Notes: generated by a model from the sequence alone, not told the origin. A stretch of DNA of 64,000 bases from Archivesica marissinica (GCA_014843695.1 CM026395.1:47086671-47150670), one strand, 5' to 3'; shown: positions 1 to 10,717, numbered from the stretch's first letter. Made by a program: numbers and translations.

Positions 1-143
1 GGAATGTACTGTATGTTACATAGCTACTGTCTCCCTCTAACTGTCAAAGTGCAATGTACTGTATGTTACATAGCTACTGTCTCCCTCTAACAGTCAAAGT
101 GCAATGTACTGTATGTTACATAGCTACTGTCTCCCTCTAACTT
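1..143. repeat. 50-bp tandem repeat made from TMEM231 exon 2 sequence, about 2.8 copies
   Basis: The word 'aatgtactgtatgttacata' recurs at 3, 53 and 103. Each unit is exon 2 sequence (reverse complement) plus a short joining piece ending 'gtcaaagtgc'. The true exon at 43459-43505 has a single copy, so the amplification happened in the inverted duplicate. It probably continues to the left of the window. Confidence 0.9.
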
Positions 144-417
144 GGCAACCATCAGTAGCTCGTTTTTAAAATGTAGCTCAGGGTATTCAAGATAAGTACC
201 CGTCTTAATCCAAAACCCTGAAATAGAATTTTATATTAATTGAATAATGATGCTGTACACCACTGACAAACGTCAGGGTTTCTACATTGGAACAAAATGC
301 TCAATTAAAGAATGTATTACATAACTAACATACATAATTATGTACATAAAATGTTCAAGGAGCATATATTCAATGTACATCATGGGTTTGTACAACTACA
401 TTTACAATATACATATA

Positions 418-455
<38 letters not shown>
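1..455 (-). pseudogene. Inverted partial copy of TMEM231 exon 2 and 3' part of intron 1
   Basis: Read on the minus strand, this segment follows the plus-strand sequence at about 43040-43505: the AT-rich stretch, the intron text, the splice acceptor 'ctatttcag', and then exon 2. The exon-like part is 217 down to 1. It keeps the reading frame through the codons for W-x-K-T-G-T-Y-L-E-Y-P-E and onward, with a few substitutions (for example ATG to ATT after the Trp codon). By eye, identity is above 90 percent. The copy then runs into a 50-bp tandem repeat made from exon sequence and is cut by the window edge, so it cannot be told whether the left neighbour holds a whole duplicated gene or only this fragment. 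Upstream of the AT run it is interrupted by a MITE, after which similarity to intron 1 is lost. Confidence 0.85.

Positions 456-458
<3 letters not shown>
421..458. repeat. (TA)n microsatellite
   Basis: Uninterrupted TA dinucleotides next to a MITE. The corresponding place in TMEM231 intron 1 (about 43040-43060) is also TA-rich, so the run is partly ancestral and partly expanded. Confidence 0.9.
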
Positions 459-461
<3 letters not shown>

Positions 462-602
462 TCAAGACCTGTCTTAAGCAGCCAGCCAAGGGAATCACAG
501 AAAGTGGCTCCTTAGCACAGGTGGCTGCTTAATAGAGGTCAACTGGCTGTTTAATACAGATTGGTTGCTTAATGGAGGTGACCACTAACACAGGTTTGAC
601 TG
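459..602. mobile_element. Tc1/mariner-type MITE, family M1
   Basis: The ends are inverted repeats, 'cagtcaagacctgt' at the left and the complement of 'cagtcaaacctgt' at the right, flanked by TA on both sides, as expected for Tc1/mariner target duplications. The inside consists of variants of 'ggctgcttaatacaggt' in both orientations. Other copies: 9291-9449, 23933-24308, 55772-56142. Confidence 0.75.
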
Positions 603-604
603 TA

Positions 605-2974
605 GATAATGATTACCATGTAACCTAATTGAAAGGGGGCTAGCAGGGCACACACTGGACCGGAAAAAGTTGGGGCCACTTATCTGTGTGAACGAAGTGG
701 TGGATGCGGGAGGGTTGTCCCCTCCCTGGTTTGATTTATTTTGCTATTTTTATTTGTAAATGGTGAGATTCTAGCCCGATTTTTTCTGGAAGTAGTATTA
801 ATATAGAATGAAAGTATGCATACCTGTTAAGGCTAAAAGTTTATTTTAAAATGTAGCCCTGTGACAGTGATTAATAATGGAAGCCAACACAAGATTACAT
901 TTCAAATGAACTTTACGCTCAAAAAGACATGCATACTATTCATTTTTGAAGACAATCCAATGAACTTTTACAACTTTAATTATTTTCTTGGTCATAATAA
1001 TTTTAAAATACTACATGTACAAGTATCCACTATGTCTAACAAATTGCACAACATTCAGTTCAAAATGTTCTTCTTGGCCCACATTTCAAATGCCGATTTG
1101 AAGTTGAATTTGTATGGGCCGTCGATGGAACTTTTCATCAGGTTGTCAAGGTTTCATTCACTAAGTCCATTTCGGACGTTTAAAACCGAAAGTAGCCATT
1201 TTGACAAGTGGCGATTTGGACAAGTTTCATTCACTTTTAGTTGAGGATACGAAAATCATATTTTTCACAATTACTACCTTTGATCTTATTTGTGAAAAAC
1301 AACACCAATAATTATTACCTAATTATGTACACAAGTTACAGTCGTTCGGTCAACCGATCATGTTTACATAATCTTCAAACGATGTCATCATTTCACCGAT
1401 CAAGTACTGCCGTTTTCATAAAGGTCCTCAATTATCGAATCATTCCCATTATACAAAACTGTAAATGTGTGATCATATACCGCTAATATAAAAGTTTGTT
1501 TTGTTTTGATTGCAATTTATGAAGCGAATATGCCTCCAGCACATGTACACAGCTGTTTTGACTGTGAATCGATTGTTTCTCCAAACGATAGCGTATACCA
1601 GAGCAAGAAAATTGTAACCAGTCAAAGATACAATGAACACAGACTGTGTATCGATTTTTCTTTAACTGGAAAGCGCCGTCGTCAATGGTAAATAAAACCA
1701 GTCGAGTACAAAAAGGTTAAACTATGGCACAAACGTTATTTATGCCGATTTGTTTTGTCAAATTTTCGGAAAATCGCCCAATTGAAATTTTAGGAGCCAT
1801 TTCTATCGCAAAATCGTCATTTGGCTCTTGTGGTCACTGACGGCATGACCTCTGGCTAGCTAATTTCTTACAGCAAAAACCTGAATTTTGCCTAGTATGT
1901 TGGAAAAGCCTCGGAAAAAGTCCCTAGGGCAACTATTTCGCCCACATCGCCTAGTTAGCAGCATGGAGACTAGATTCTCATCCTCGTCTGCCTCCTCTTT
2001 TTCAATAAAAAAAATTTCTGCACCAATATTCCGAGAATTAAAAACTAGTGGGCGCTCAGTAGAGAGATTACCTCCGCCACGATGTTGTTCACCACTAGCA
2101 GATACCCTAAATATCGCCTTATTTCACAATGATGAAGAATCAATCAAATGGATTAATCCTATATCCATGTCTGACAGTCACAAACAAAAATGCATTCGTA
2201 TGTTTTTGCGTAATCTTGCTATCAAACAAACCGGGGTGAAAACTTAACCTTGTGGAGAAGGTAATTAAAATTGCCGCCATTTCAGACAAGATTTGGATGA
2301 GATTCTAGCGATTCATTTATATGGGTCTAATGATTCCACTGATTCTAATTTCAGATAGTCCGGCAGTTACAGTTACTACCACATACGACGGATGCTGTTG
2401 AACACAAAGTGAACATATTTAGAAACTACTCTGAAGAGGTCAGTTCACTTGTTCCTGCCCAGTTGCTTTTTAGTGGCGCCGGGTATAAACAAATCACATA
2501 GTTTTAATCCAAGTTCCGACAGATTTTAATGAAATTCAGAAATACGCGTAAATTTGTTGGAAAATGTTCTGCCGAAGCTCAAAATAGGGAGCAGTATCTC
2601 CATTCAGGGAGACCCTCGCTCCCATCCTGAAAGTAGTCCCCTTTGCTTCATTCAATTTCATGAAGTAAAAGTTTGTACAAATTTCATTTAGCTTGATTGC
2701 ATGCAAGTTTTTACAACTTAATACTTAAAACCATCGATACCTCATTCCTGATGGAATTCATCGCAATGAAGAAGAGAGAAGAGGCAAAATGGATTTACGT
2801 GTCTTTGCCCAAGGACATCACTGGTTCTGATGAGGCTCAACCTCACAACCTCTTTAAGTTGCAAGGCGGACTCCGTATCCATTACACCACGGATGGTCCA
2901 CGAAGTACATGACGTGTGTAGTCCAATGAAATTGATATTTTGCAAATTTTGAATAATGAATCCATTAAAGTATC
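605..2974. other. Gene-free stretch, nothing recognised
   Basis: AT-rich sequence. Several short open frames exist, the longest at 861-1244 (127 codons) and 1888-2247 (119 codons), but none shows a known domain, a splice-consistent neighbour or codon bias. I see no repeat structure strong enough to name. Confidence 0.5.
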
Positions 2975-3145
2975 AACTTTATTCAGTTTACAACGATTGT
3001 GAAACAAGTTTTAACAACTTATATTATTCACTCTCGCTGACGGGGATGAAAGCGTATATGTTGTCATTCGTGCGATAGGGAACCAGAGTACCAGGAGAAA
3101 CCCCACCTGTCCCATCTGGCGACCATTGTACCATCTCGCATACTA
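2975..3145 (-). mobile_element. V-SINE-like element, 3' part
   Basis: Minus-strand copy of the family that is complete at 32878-33130. It shares the tail (complement of 'gcttcgcaatcgttgtaaaa'), the 'taatataagttgttaaaac' block and the central 'ctccggtatcctccc' region. The tRNA-like head is missing. Family identity with the molluscan V-SINE called RUDI is a guess from memory. Confidence 0.65.
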
Positions 3146-3298
3146 ATACAACCATTAGAAGAAGAACAAGCCACATTTGTTCTGTTTTAGGTGAGAAGAT
3201 GTTTACCGGACGTCCTGTTGGCTACAATGAATGTTTTACACAGTCAATACAAAAGTGCAAGGTAAGACCTAACTTCCATAAGATCTTTTTTATATTAA

Positions 3299-3459
3299 CC
3301 CTTACCCTGCTTAGTAAATAAAATCACATTTGCAGGATCTATGTTGTTTGCTATTCAGCCAAGTGTTTTAGCTCCACTATCCAAATAGCAAACAGCATAT
3401 CTGATGTGGCTCTATACTGTTTGCAAAAGTGATTTTATCTGCTGCTAGCATGCAAAGGG
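3299..3459. mobile_element. piggyBac-like MITE with TTAA flanks
   Basis: Flanked by TTAA at 3295-3298 and 3460-3463. The termini are 'ccctta' and 'aaaggg'. The interior shares 'ggatctatgttgtttgct' and 'aatagcaaacagcata' with the element at 56642-56852. TTAA duplication with CCC-starting ends is the signature of piggyBac-type elements; no transposase is present. Confidence 0.65.
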
Positions 3460-3474
3460 TTAAAAGGAAATTCT

Positions 3475-4135
3475 CTAAAGCGACATTCACAAAACGCAAA
3501 ACACATAGAGTGGTGGAACCTATGCTCGGCATAAATCCTACATACCATGGCCTATAAAAAAAGTTAAATGCACATGTACATGGATTTTTTTATTTATGCA
3601 TGGGTAAATGTTGAATATATTATTTTGACTTAGTAACATCAATAACTAACAATATTACAACTCAAAAGAAACTTTTTTCTGGTTATTTATACATTTTATT
3701 TCCAATCCGGATAGCAACCTGAAATGCTCATAAACCACATCATATCGGTGGAAAAAAATCTCCCAACAAGTTGTCTGTTTATATTCGGCTACTGAACCAG
3801 TCAGGTGACAGTTGCATTAGGCTACCGGTACGCACAACAGAATGTTATTGAACCATGCTTCACCTCTGTCAGTGAAAATATGTTAAAACTATTTAAATAT
3901 TTTAAATACGGATATAAATTGAAAAAATACGCCGAGCATAGGAATACGCCGAGCATAGCTTCCACCACTATATATTTTACATATAGATTATATAGCTATA
4001 ACAAATTCTTCCGAAATAGTTTGAACAGTACCTTTCAATCAATAAACAGTGTTTTTACATTCTACAAAATGTGAAAGTAGGATTTCATATAACAGTTAGC
4101 TGCGCTTCTGAATTGACGTTTGTTTATTATTTTGT
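3475..4135. mobile_element. MITE family M3, decayed copy interrupted by another MITE
   Basis: The left end 'taaagcgacattcac' and the block 3985-4130 ('acaaattcttccgaa', 'aatcaataaacagtg', 'aggatttcatataacag') match the M3 copies at 28031-28533 and 24720-25245. The middle is replaced by the separate element at 3511-3967. The right terminus is lost. Confidence 0.55.
3511..3967. mobile_element. MITE with 20-bp terminal inverted repeats, nested in M3
   Basis: The left end 'tggtggaacctatgctcggc' and the right end, whose complement is 'tggtggaagctatgctcggc', differ at one base. Near the right end a second short copy of 'gccgagcata' occurs. The 457 bp hold no coding capacity. It is inserted inside the M3 copy described above. 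Confidence 0.7.
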
Positions 4136-4492
4136 ATATTCTATACTGAACACGTGGTACTGTAGATTACAGATAATTTAGATCCGAAAAAATGGGGTTC
4201 AGAAAAGAAATAAGAAAAAAATATGGAACACTCGCATACAGTTCAATTTGCGTAACATTCTCACAGCACTAGCCCCTAATATCTACTGCATTGCAAAATT
4301 TAATGGTCCAAAGACTAAACATTTAATATGAAACAACTACTCCCAATCACCTCCCCACTTCCCCCTAATTCCTGTGTAGGGAGAAGTCACTTATATTGTC
4401 GTCTCGGATGATCCCTGACAATAATGTTATTTTGTGTACTTCTGTGTCGAAAGTCTAGCAGTCAACATGATTGAAAATAAAGTGACCAAAAC

Positions 4493-4902
4493 TACTGTAT
4501 ATTCCCGGCGATAAGTCAATCTCGTCCATAGGTCAGGGGTCAACTTTTGGCTTGATAATGCTGATTTTAAGCTGGACCCTTCCATACGTCGAGGATACTT
4601 ATGACAATGGTTTTTTCTCTCATTTTTGAATGAAAAGACTAATTGTTCCATTACAAATCATACAAAATGCACTGATAAAATAATTTATGAAGTTTGTTTA
4701 TCAGCTTTTCTATGGTTTTCTATGTCTAAGCAAATTGTTATATTAAATCAAGACATAAATAAAATTCAAAAAAAATATCTTTAAAATATGTTTGTTTCAA
4801 AAAAACATTTTGTGTTTGTTTCTCGTGCATAAGTTGACCTAGAACTTTCCTCACATTTCTGGAAGAGAAAAAGGGCTAACTTATGTTCGGGAATATACAG
4901 TA
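4493..4902. mobile_element. MITE with 'tactgtatattcccg' terminal inverted repeats
   Basis: The left end reads 'tactgtatattcccggcgat'; the right end complements to 'tactgtatattcccgaacat'. The inverted repeats reach about 28 bp with a few mismatches. No transposase open frame inside. It appears once in this window. Confidence 0.65.
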
Positions 4903-6147
4903 TGTATAATATTTACATTTAATAACAAAATGTTAGGGTCTGGTATGTGAGTCTAGTGGTTGTAGGTATAAATGGGAAAGTTAAACAGATTTGTGTATAT
5001 GTTTTAGAAATACTACCCCACAAAGTCCATTGATGCGTAGTAGAACAGACGATGGTGGCAAAGAGTCGGTATGTACATTTTCTCACATATAGACAGACTT
5101 TACACCGTTTTGGGGGTGAGATAAATCTGTCTAACCAGGTGGGGACTACTTTATGCTAATTAGATATCACGAACAAGTCCGGTAGTTTCCGTTTATTTCC
5201 GAGTCCAAATTTGTATCATTTCATTGGATAATGGTAGAATCTGAAGACTCGTGAAATTACGGCATTATAATAACAGCAATACATCATCGATGATGCAATC
5301 ACTCACGTAGCACTACCATTCATGTGTTGTTCACGTGCATACTATTACCAGTTGACCCACAATGCACTTGCATTGTATGTAAGCATGCCGCATCTAATCA
5401 CAGCGACACTGATCTCCCTTTAAATCTTGTTATTTATAAGTTCCTTTTAGTATGATGGATAGTCATGGATTATTTGGATTTTTAACTGTGTTGAATGTAG
5501 AGGTTTAGCATTAAGGACATTAAACCGTTAAACTTAACATGTACGTGGTGTTTTTACTGTTAAATGCATCAATGTGAGTAAATTGTCACATTCCAATGAC
5601 CTCATCACTTTATAGTAAATTCATACGCCATTCATTCATGCATATAGGCTGACATATTAGAGTGCTTCAAAGGCATAAGAAAGGTGAGACAATAAGTCTA
5701 CCATCTCCAAGAGTTACAGGAATCCAGAGCCTCGTTCTTTGCACACATCTTCAGCCCTCAGGTGGGATTTCCTATCTGCAACTCTTGGATGTGCTAGATT
5801 CACTTTATATCAACCAATACGTACTTTTGATTAACTCTGTGTATGCTAACAGTGATTATGTCTTGTAATTTCATTAGAATTGTGTAGTTACAATTCTAAT
5901 GAAATCCCATGACATCTTCAGTTACAAATAAGAAAATCATTAATGAATTGCCTTTATTTTACCCAGAATGCAAAGATGTTATTTATTTTAACTTGATTGT
6001 GAATCGCTCTGGAGACTACATTCCTTATGGTATCCATCACCATGAGGGAGAGAAGAGGCATTGTGGTTCCGGGCTCAAACTCACAACTTTTCTGTTACTC
6101 GATAAGACTCTGTATCCATTAGGCTTCCTGTCTTTCTGGACTGTTAC
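4903..6147. other. Gene-free stretch with two inverted repeats
   Basis: No gene or known repeat. Two palindromes stand out: an imperfect one at 5707-5788 (arms 'ccaagagttacaggaatcc' and its near complement) and a perfect one at 5868-5905. Confidence 0.5.
5868..5905. repeat. Perfect 16-bp inverted repeat with 6-nt loop
   Basis: Left arm 'atttcattagaattgt' (5868-5883), loop 'gtagtt', right arm its exact complement (5890-5905). It could be a foldback remnant or a cruciform-forming site; no function can be assigned. Confidence 0.8.
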
Positions 6148-6755
6148 ATGCTCCCATCATCACATCACCATGACTACACATCACCATGACTACACTTCAT
6201 CATGACTACACATCACCATGACTACACTTCACCATGACTACACTTCACCATAACTACACATCACCATGACTACACATCACCCTGACTACACTTCACCATA
6301 ACTACATATCACCATAACTACACATCACCATGACTACACTTCACCATGACTACACATCACCATGACTACACATCACCATGACTACACTTCATCATGACTA
6401 CACTTCATCATGACTACACATCACCATGACTACACTTCATCATGACTACACATCACCATGACTACACATCATCATGACTACACTTCATCATGACTATACA
6501 TCACCATGACTACACATCACCATGACTACACATCACCATGACTACACTTCACCATGACTACACATCACCATGACTACACTTCATCATGACTACACATCAC
6601 CATGACTACATATCACCATGACTACATATCACCATGACTACACATCACCATGACTACACATCACCATGACTACATATCACCATGACTACATATCACCATG
6701 ACTACACATCACCATGACTACACATCACCATGACTACATATCACCATGACTACGT
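6148..6755. repeat. 16-bp tandem array, about 38 copies
   Basis: The unit is 'catgactacacatcac' with common variants 'ttcac', 'ttcat' and 'tatcac'. It is head to tail without spacers. Short open frames that run into it are by-products. Confidence 0.95.
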
Positions 6756-6844
6756 CGCCTAACAATAGTAAATCTAACCACTCTATTGATTGGTTAATAA
6801 TCTCGATATAACAACGCTAAGTACGGTATGCGAGACTTACAGAC

Positions 6845-6945
6845 TGATACGTAGTCCATTGGTTAACACGTGGACTGGGGATCGCAGGTTTGGGGCCTCT
6901 CACACCTGAAACGAACACGCTACCACTGCGCTATCACAACATCCA
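6845..6945 (+). mobile_element. Fragment of tRNA-derived SINE head, family S2
   Basis: 'gtagtccattggttaacacg' followed by 'ggggatcgcaggtt' resembles the head of the S2 copy at 26476 ('gtagtccagtggtaacacgc', 'gatcgcaggttcgatccc'). The downstream body is not recognisable. Confidence 0.4.
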
Positions 6946-7011
6946 CCGTTGACTACAAATCACTCGCCCCTCACTACTAGGTTTGAATTCCATGTGAGGA
7001 AGCTATCCAGC

Positions 7012-7130
7012 CACAGGAGCCGGTCACAAGCTATTTGAGAGGCTATAGTGTTCTATCTATGTATTAGCAAAAACACTACATATAGAACACTCGCTATGAC
7101 CCTTCGAATAGCTTGTGACCGGCTACTGTG
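7012..7130. mobile_element. Foldback element, 119 bp, inside S4 SINE
   Basis: Arms starting 'cacaggagccggtcacaag' and, complemented from the right, 'cacagtagccggtcacaag' pair for about 50 bp around a short loop. It is flanked by 'tccagc' on both sides (7006-7011 and 7133-7138), a likely target-site duplication within the SINE word 'tatccagc'. Confidence 0.7.
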
Positions 7131-7242
7131 ATTCCAGCTGTCTTGCAGATGGCCGGTGGTTCTACCTGGGTGCCCATCCATGCCTGAAATGCTGCTCGGA
7201 GAGTTCTACCTCCACCAATAATAGCTGGAGTCACCATGCCTG

Positions 7243-7371
7243 GAGGTTATAAAACTTTTCTCAAAACTCAGTCACAAACATCTGATTGGTTCAGCTGACA
7301 GTGACACTCAGAATCAACCAATCAGATCACTTTATCTTGAGTTTGAGATCTGAGAAAAGTTTTTTAACCTC
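7243..7371. mobile_element. Foldback element, 129 bp, inside S4 SINE
   Basis: The left arm 'gaggttataaaacttttctc' pairs with the right end, whose complement begins 'gaggttaaaaaacttttctc'. The inner part holds 'attggttcagctgac' and 'aaccaatcag', themselves partly complementary. It interrupts the S4 text between 'agctggagtcaccatg' and 'gccatatgtcct'. Confidence 0.65.
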
Positions 7372-7429
7372 GGGGCCATATGTCCTAAAGTGGTCATTAA
7401 TCATTATTACATCCCCGAAAACGAAAACA

Positions 7430-7620
7430 TCATCACTGATAATAACGGGTTCGAGCCCCTCTAAGGCTCTTTATATGAAAAAGTTGGCAGTTTCTTATGG
7501 AGGTTGGTGCACCAAGTACTGGTTAACCGCTGGAGCCTGCCCAGGAAAGGTGTTGTTAGGTATTCTGCCTGCTGGCGATATAGCCCAAAAATGGTTCTGA
7601 TGAATGCATAAAACCCGAAC
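7430..7620 (+). mobile_element. tRNA-derived SINE, family S3, partial
   Basis: B-box-like 'gggttcgagcccc', then 'ttggcagtttcttatggagg', 'gtactggttaaccgctggag' and 'cccaggaaaggtgttg', the S3 body seen complete at 25250-25475. The open frame 7286-7600 runs through it and is not a gene. Confidence 0.7.
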
Positions 7621-8267
7621 AAACGTATTGTTATGAATAAATCAGGTTTTCTACTGCTACATTTTTCAGTTTTTGAACTATTTGAGAAGTCAAGCGAAGA
7701 CGCTGATCATGTTTGCCGGCATGCTACCCTACCGGTTGCCGGGCGACACATATGCGAGACTCGTGCAGATTGAGGTGCTCATGAACTGAGGTAACATGCG
7801 AGAACAGAACACGTGCGATGTTTACACAATACTAACTAGGGACCTAGGCGACCTGGTAACAATGTCGCGTAGGAACCTTGTTGATTGGGTACTGATGTTG
7901 AAATATGGAACATTGCGAGCTAGTGACCTTGAATACGAGCTAGTGACCTTGAATATGTGCTTACAATGTGACTTGTAATTGCTAGAAACACGAGTGAATA
8001 TTACCGTGATTGGAATTAGCTGACAGTAATGCTACTAATGGTAAACGATGTGTAAATGTCTTCAATTCAATACCCTGTGTCCACTCACTTAGAGGATAAT
8101 CAATGGAAGAACAAGATTGGACGAACAAGATTAACTTATATTTATCTACCATGTATCCGGGCAGGAACTAGAGAGCGAGTTTGGAGAAATATTCTCTGAG
8201 CTGCCTCACTTCTGGGTGAATTGTTGTTCGGGTGTAGAAGATAGACTGTGTTCGTTTGTTTTATTAT
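7621..8267. other. Gene-free stretch
   Basis: No gene or repeat family recognised. One small direct duplication, 'cgagctagtgaccttgaata', occurs twice near 7916-7955. Confidence 0.5.
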
Positions 8268-8505
8268 TAGTTTTACCCCTATTGAAAGGGCCAGTCATTT
8301 CTGACTTATGAGACATAAGTACTTCCCGAATCCTATCCTTGAAGGCCAGGCGCCTGGCTGATAGGCAATCGGTAACTATTATTTAACTAGCTGGTGACTC
8401 ACCAACTGGCCATATCAGAATAAACCCATGACAAGGTTCGAACCATCAACCTCCCGATCCGTAGGCTGACCTTTAACCGCTAGGCCTCGGAGACGGTAGA
8501 ATAAA
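8268..8505 (-). mobile_element. tRNA-derived SINE, family S5
   Basis: On the minus strand the head contains a B-box-like 'ggttcgaaccttgtca', and the body holds complements of 'actggccatatcagaat', 'ttatttaactagctgg' and 'cccctattgaaagggccagt'. The second copy, at 54537-55480, has expanded a minisatellite from this body. Confidence 0.7.
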
Positions 8506-8684
8506 TATGTAGAGGACATTTCACAAGAATCGACAAACTTTCTTGCCCGTATTTCTTTCACTTCTCCCTGGTTTGTAGTTTTAGCTATAACTACCGGTAA
8601 CAATGATTCATGCGTTAAACTGTTTGCTGATGAAGAATTTGATAGCATTGAGGAGGTTGATGCATGCATTGAACTGTTTGCTGA

Positions 8685-8790
8685 TGAAGCTGGAGCCTGC
8701 CCAGGCAGGAAAGGTGTTAGGTGAACTGCTTGTCGACGATATAGCCCAAAATTGTGCTGATGCAGGCGTAAAACCCGAACAAACAAAATA
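8685..8790 (+). mobile_element. SINE S3 3' fragment
   Basis: 'gctggagcctgcccagg', 'aaaggtgttaggt' and 'gatatagcccaaaa' match the S3 copy at 7430-7620. Just upstream (8617-8690) 'aactgtttgctgatgaag' occurs twice, 60 bp apart. Confidence 0.6.
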
Positions 8791-9290
8791 TTGAGGAATT
8801 AGTTTAGCACAGAAGCAGTCATTTGTTGTTAGGATTTTATTTATCTGAAAAAGATACACAAATTGGTTTCTTTTGCACGAGATGTCGAGTAACATTAACA
8901 CAGGAAATTGTTCTATATGAAGAATAAACAGTGAATCGAGACAATTTGTTTATTTTTATTGTACATGTACACGCGACAGTGGGGGATTAATGGATCGTAC
9001 CACCGCAACTTGTCATGTAAGACTAGTCGCCTGAAAAATCCAGGCCTCCACACACTTTAATCACGCCCAATATATTTCATACCCCGATGGAAACTATTAA
9101 CCCGCAATTAATTCCTTAATTTATTTTTCATCTCTTCTCAAATTTCGTATCACTGACGAATAATTTAGAGAGTTCCAGGACAGAATTGGTGCATCCTTTA
9201 GTAAGCATTCATAAAACAATGCATGAATATGCTACCCATACCATTTTTAATTCATGACTGTGTCCTGGAATATCTCTATAAATACATGTA

Positions 9291-9449
9291 CTGTCAAACC
9301 TGTGTTAGTGGTCACCCCCATTAAGCAGCCAACCTGTATTAAGCAGCCAGTTTCCAGATTCCCAATATGTTGCTTTATTATACATTTGACTTGTATTAAG
9401 CAGCTACTTTGTGATTCCCTTGGCTGGCTGCTTAAGACAGGTTTGACTA
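9291..9449. mobile_element. Tc1/mariner-type MITE, family M1
   Basis: Ends 'ctgtcaaacctgtg' and the complement of 'acaggtttgac', with 'taagcagccaacctgta' style interior. Opposing open frames across it (9247-9565) are spurious products of its palindromic nature. Confidence 0.75.
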
Positions 9450-9534
9450 TATTCATATTGGGAACATCTTTGGGGCGAGTGGTTTTGGTCGTCAACTTCA
9501 ACCCACTTACCCGTACTGCTGTAAATTTGAATCC

Positions 9535-9705
9535 ATTATTGGTGGTGTCAAATTCTTTCATGTGAAGAAGCTATTCAGCTTGCACGAGGAAGGTCGATGG
9601 TTTTACCCGGGTGCCCATTCATAAAACACTGCTCGGGGTGGCAATGGTCTTCCACCATTCCACCAATAATAGCTGGAGCCATATGACCTACGCTGTTGGT
9701 GCAAT
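9535..9705 (+). mobile_element. SINE S4
   Basis: 'gtgaagaagctattcagc', 'ggttttacccgggtgcc', 'ccaccaataatagctggag', 'catatgacctacgctgttgg' in family order. The tRNA-like head is weak. Confidence 0.65.
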
Positions 9706-9734
9706 TTTGAACTTACAGGATATTGATATATCCA

Positions 9735-10717
9735 GGTCATACGTTGCTAGTTTTTCTATTACCTCCCTTGGCAGATAAAGTCTGCTTTATCCAGTATTAG
9801 TTATTGGGTTTGCTACTGACCCTCCACAGAGTTGTGAGGGTCAGTAAAATCTATGGGGGGTGAGGCGTTAGCAGTGAGTGTCAGTAAAATCTATGGGGGG
9901 TGAGGCGTTAGCAGTGAGTGTCCGTAGCAAACCCAATGACGCATTTATTGCATCGACCACCTTTAATTACAAAAATATTGGAATTATTGCATCGATTTAG
10001 AATTTTAAAAGTGTTTTGTGTTTTGTTTTCTGTACGTATTTTAGTCAAATGATTTTGCGTCAAAATGTAGTTAGAAGGTGACTGCTGGCAAAAATAACCT
10101 GTCAGTATCTTTTCGGTAGTTAAACTTCCTTTGCTCCCATTTTTGTTGACCTTGACATTGATGTTACTGCTGTACTGATAGGAAACTAGAAGCTAGGAGG
10201 CTATCGCTTAATTATAACTTTATATTTTGAGGTTGATTTATTTGACTAAAGTTAGTTAAGAAAAGACTTAAAATTCTGAATCGAGAGTTTTAGAAAGCCG
10301 CCATTGTTTCTACTGACCCTACGTGAGATATTTACTGACCCTCCACCGTCTCATGTAGGGTCACCGCCTTTGAACAATGGAAAGGAAAGAATATAGTGGA
10401 AGGTGCAATAAAAATATATTGGTACCCATTAATCTGAATCCATTGTTTTTACTGTTGTTCCATAACCAGATGTTTCACTGTATGATAAATGTGATTTTAT
10501 TACATTCCTGTTAATTAATTGATAACAAATTATTACAGAACATATATACAGTAAAGTATACTGTCGGTTATCTGTCGAGATTTAATAATTATAAGATGGG
10601 AAAATGGATGAAAATTGTTAGCATGTGGTGCAAAGGAAACCACGATGAAAACAAGAGGAAAAAGACCTATCCTCCTAAACAAGTATTCAGGGGAAGTAAC
10701 TGACAATGTATCTCATT
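9735..10717. mobile_element. MITE family M2 with a 0.6 kb internal insertion, abutting the SMYD4-like gene
   Basis: The left part 'ctattacctcccttggcaga' (about 9755-9799) and the right part (10413-10717) align with the uninterrupted M2 copies at 31302-31681 and 40269-40641. The right terminus 'tgtatctcatt' is the M2 inverted repeat. The insertion at about 9800-10412 holds a 40-bp direct duplication (9842-9921) and two palindromic 'tgaccct' clusters; its source is unknown. Complement of AATAAA at 10496-10501 could serve the neighbouring minus-strand gene. Confidence 0.65.

Larger units (their letters stand above)
6965..7400 (+). mobile_element. tRNA-derived SINE, family S4, carrying two foldback insertions
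   Basis: The family body is visible: 'gtgaggaagctatccagc', 'ggtggttctacctgggtgcc', 'tccaccaataatagctggag', 'gccatatgtcct'. Comparison with the copies at 9535, 11515 and 27530 shows that the segments 7012-7130 and 7243-7371 are extra. S4 is the most frequent SINE type in the window. Confidence 0.75.

Noticed and set aside
861..2247. Short frames at 861-1244, 1241-1486, 1506-1691 and 1888-2247 as exons
   Set aside because: No domain, no shared phase with splice sites, and AT-driven composition.
7286..7600. 104-codon frame as a gene
   Set aside because: It runs through a foldback element and an S3 SINE.
8600..8700. Duplicated 'LFADE' peptide as a reverse transcriptase FADD motif
   Set aside because: The flanking residues do not fit any reverse transcriptase, and the motif has Glu in place of the second Asp; it is a small direct duplication.
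9247..9565. Overlapping frames on both strands
   Set aside because: They cover a palindromic M1 MITE; the mirror-like peptides are a product of the inverted repeats.
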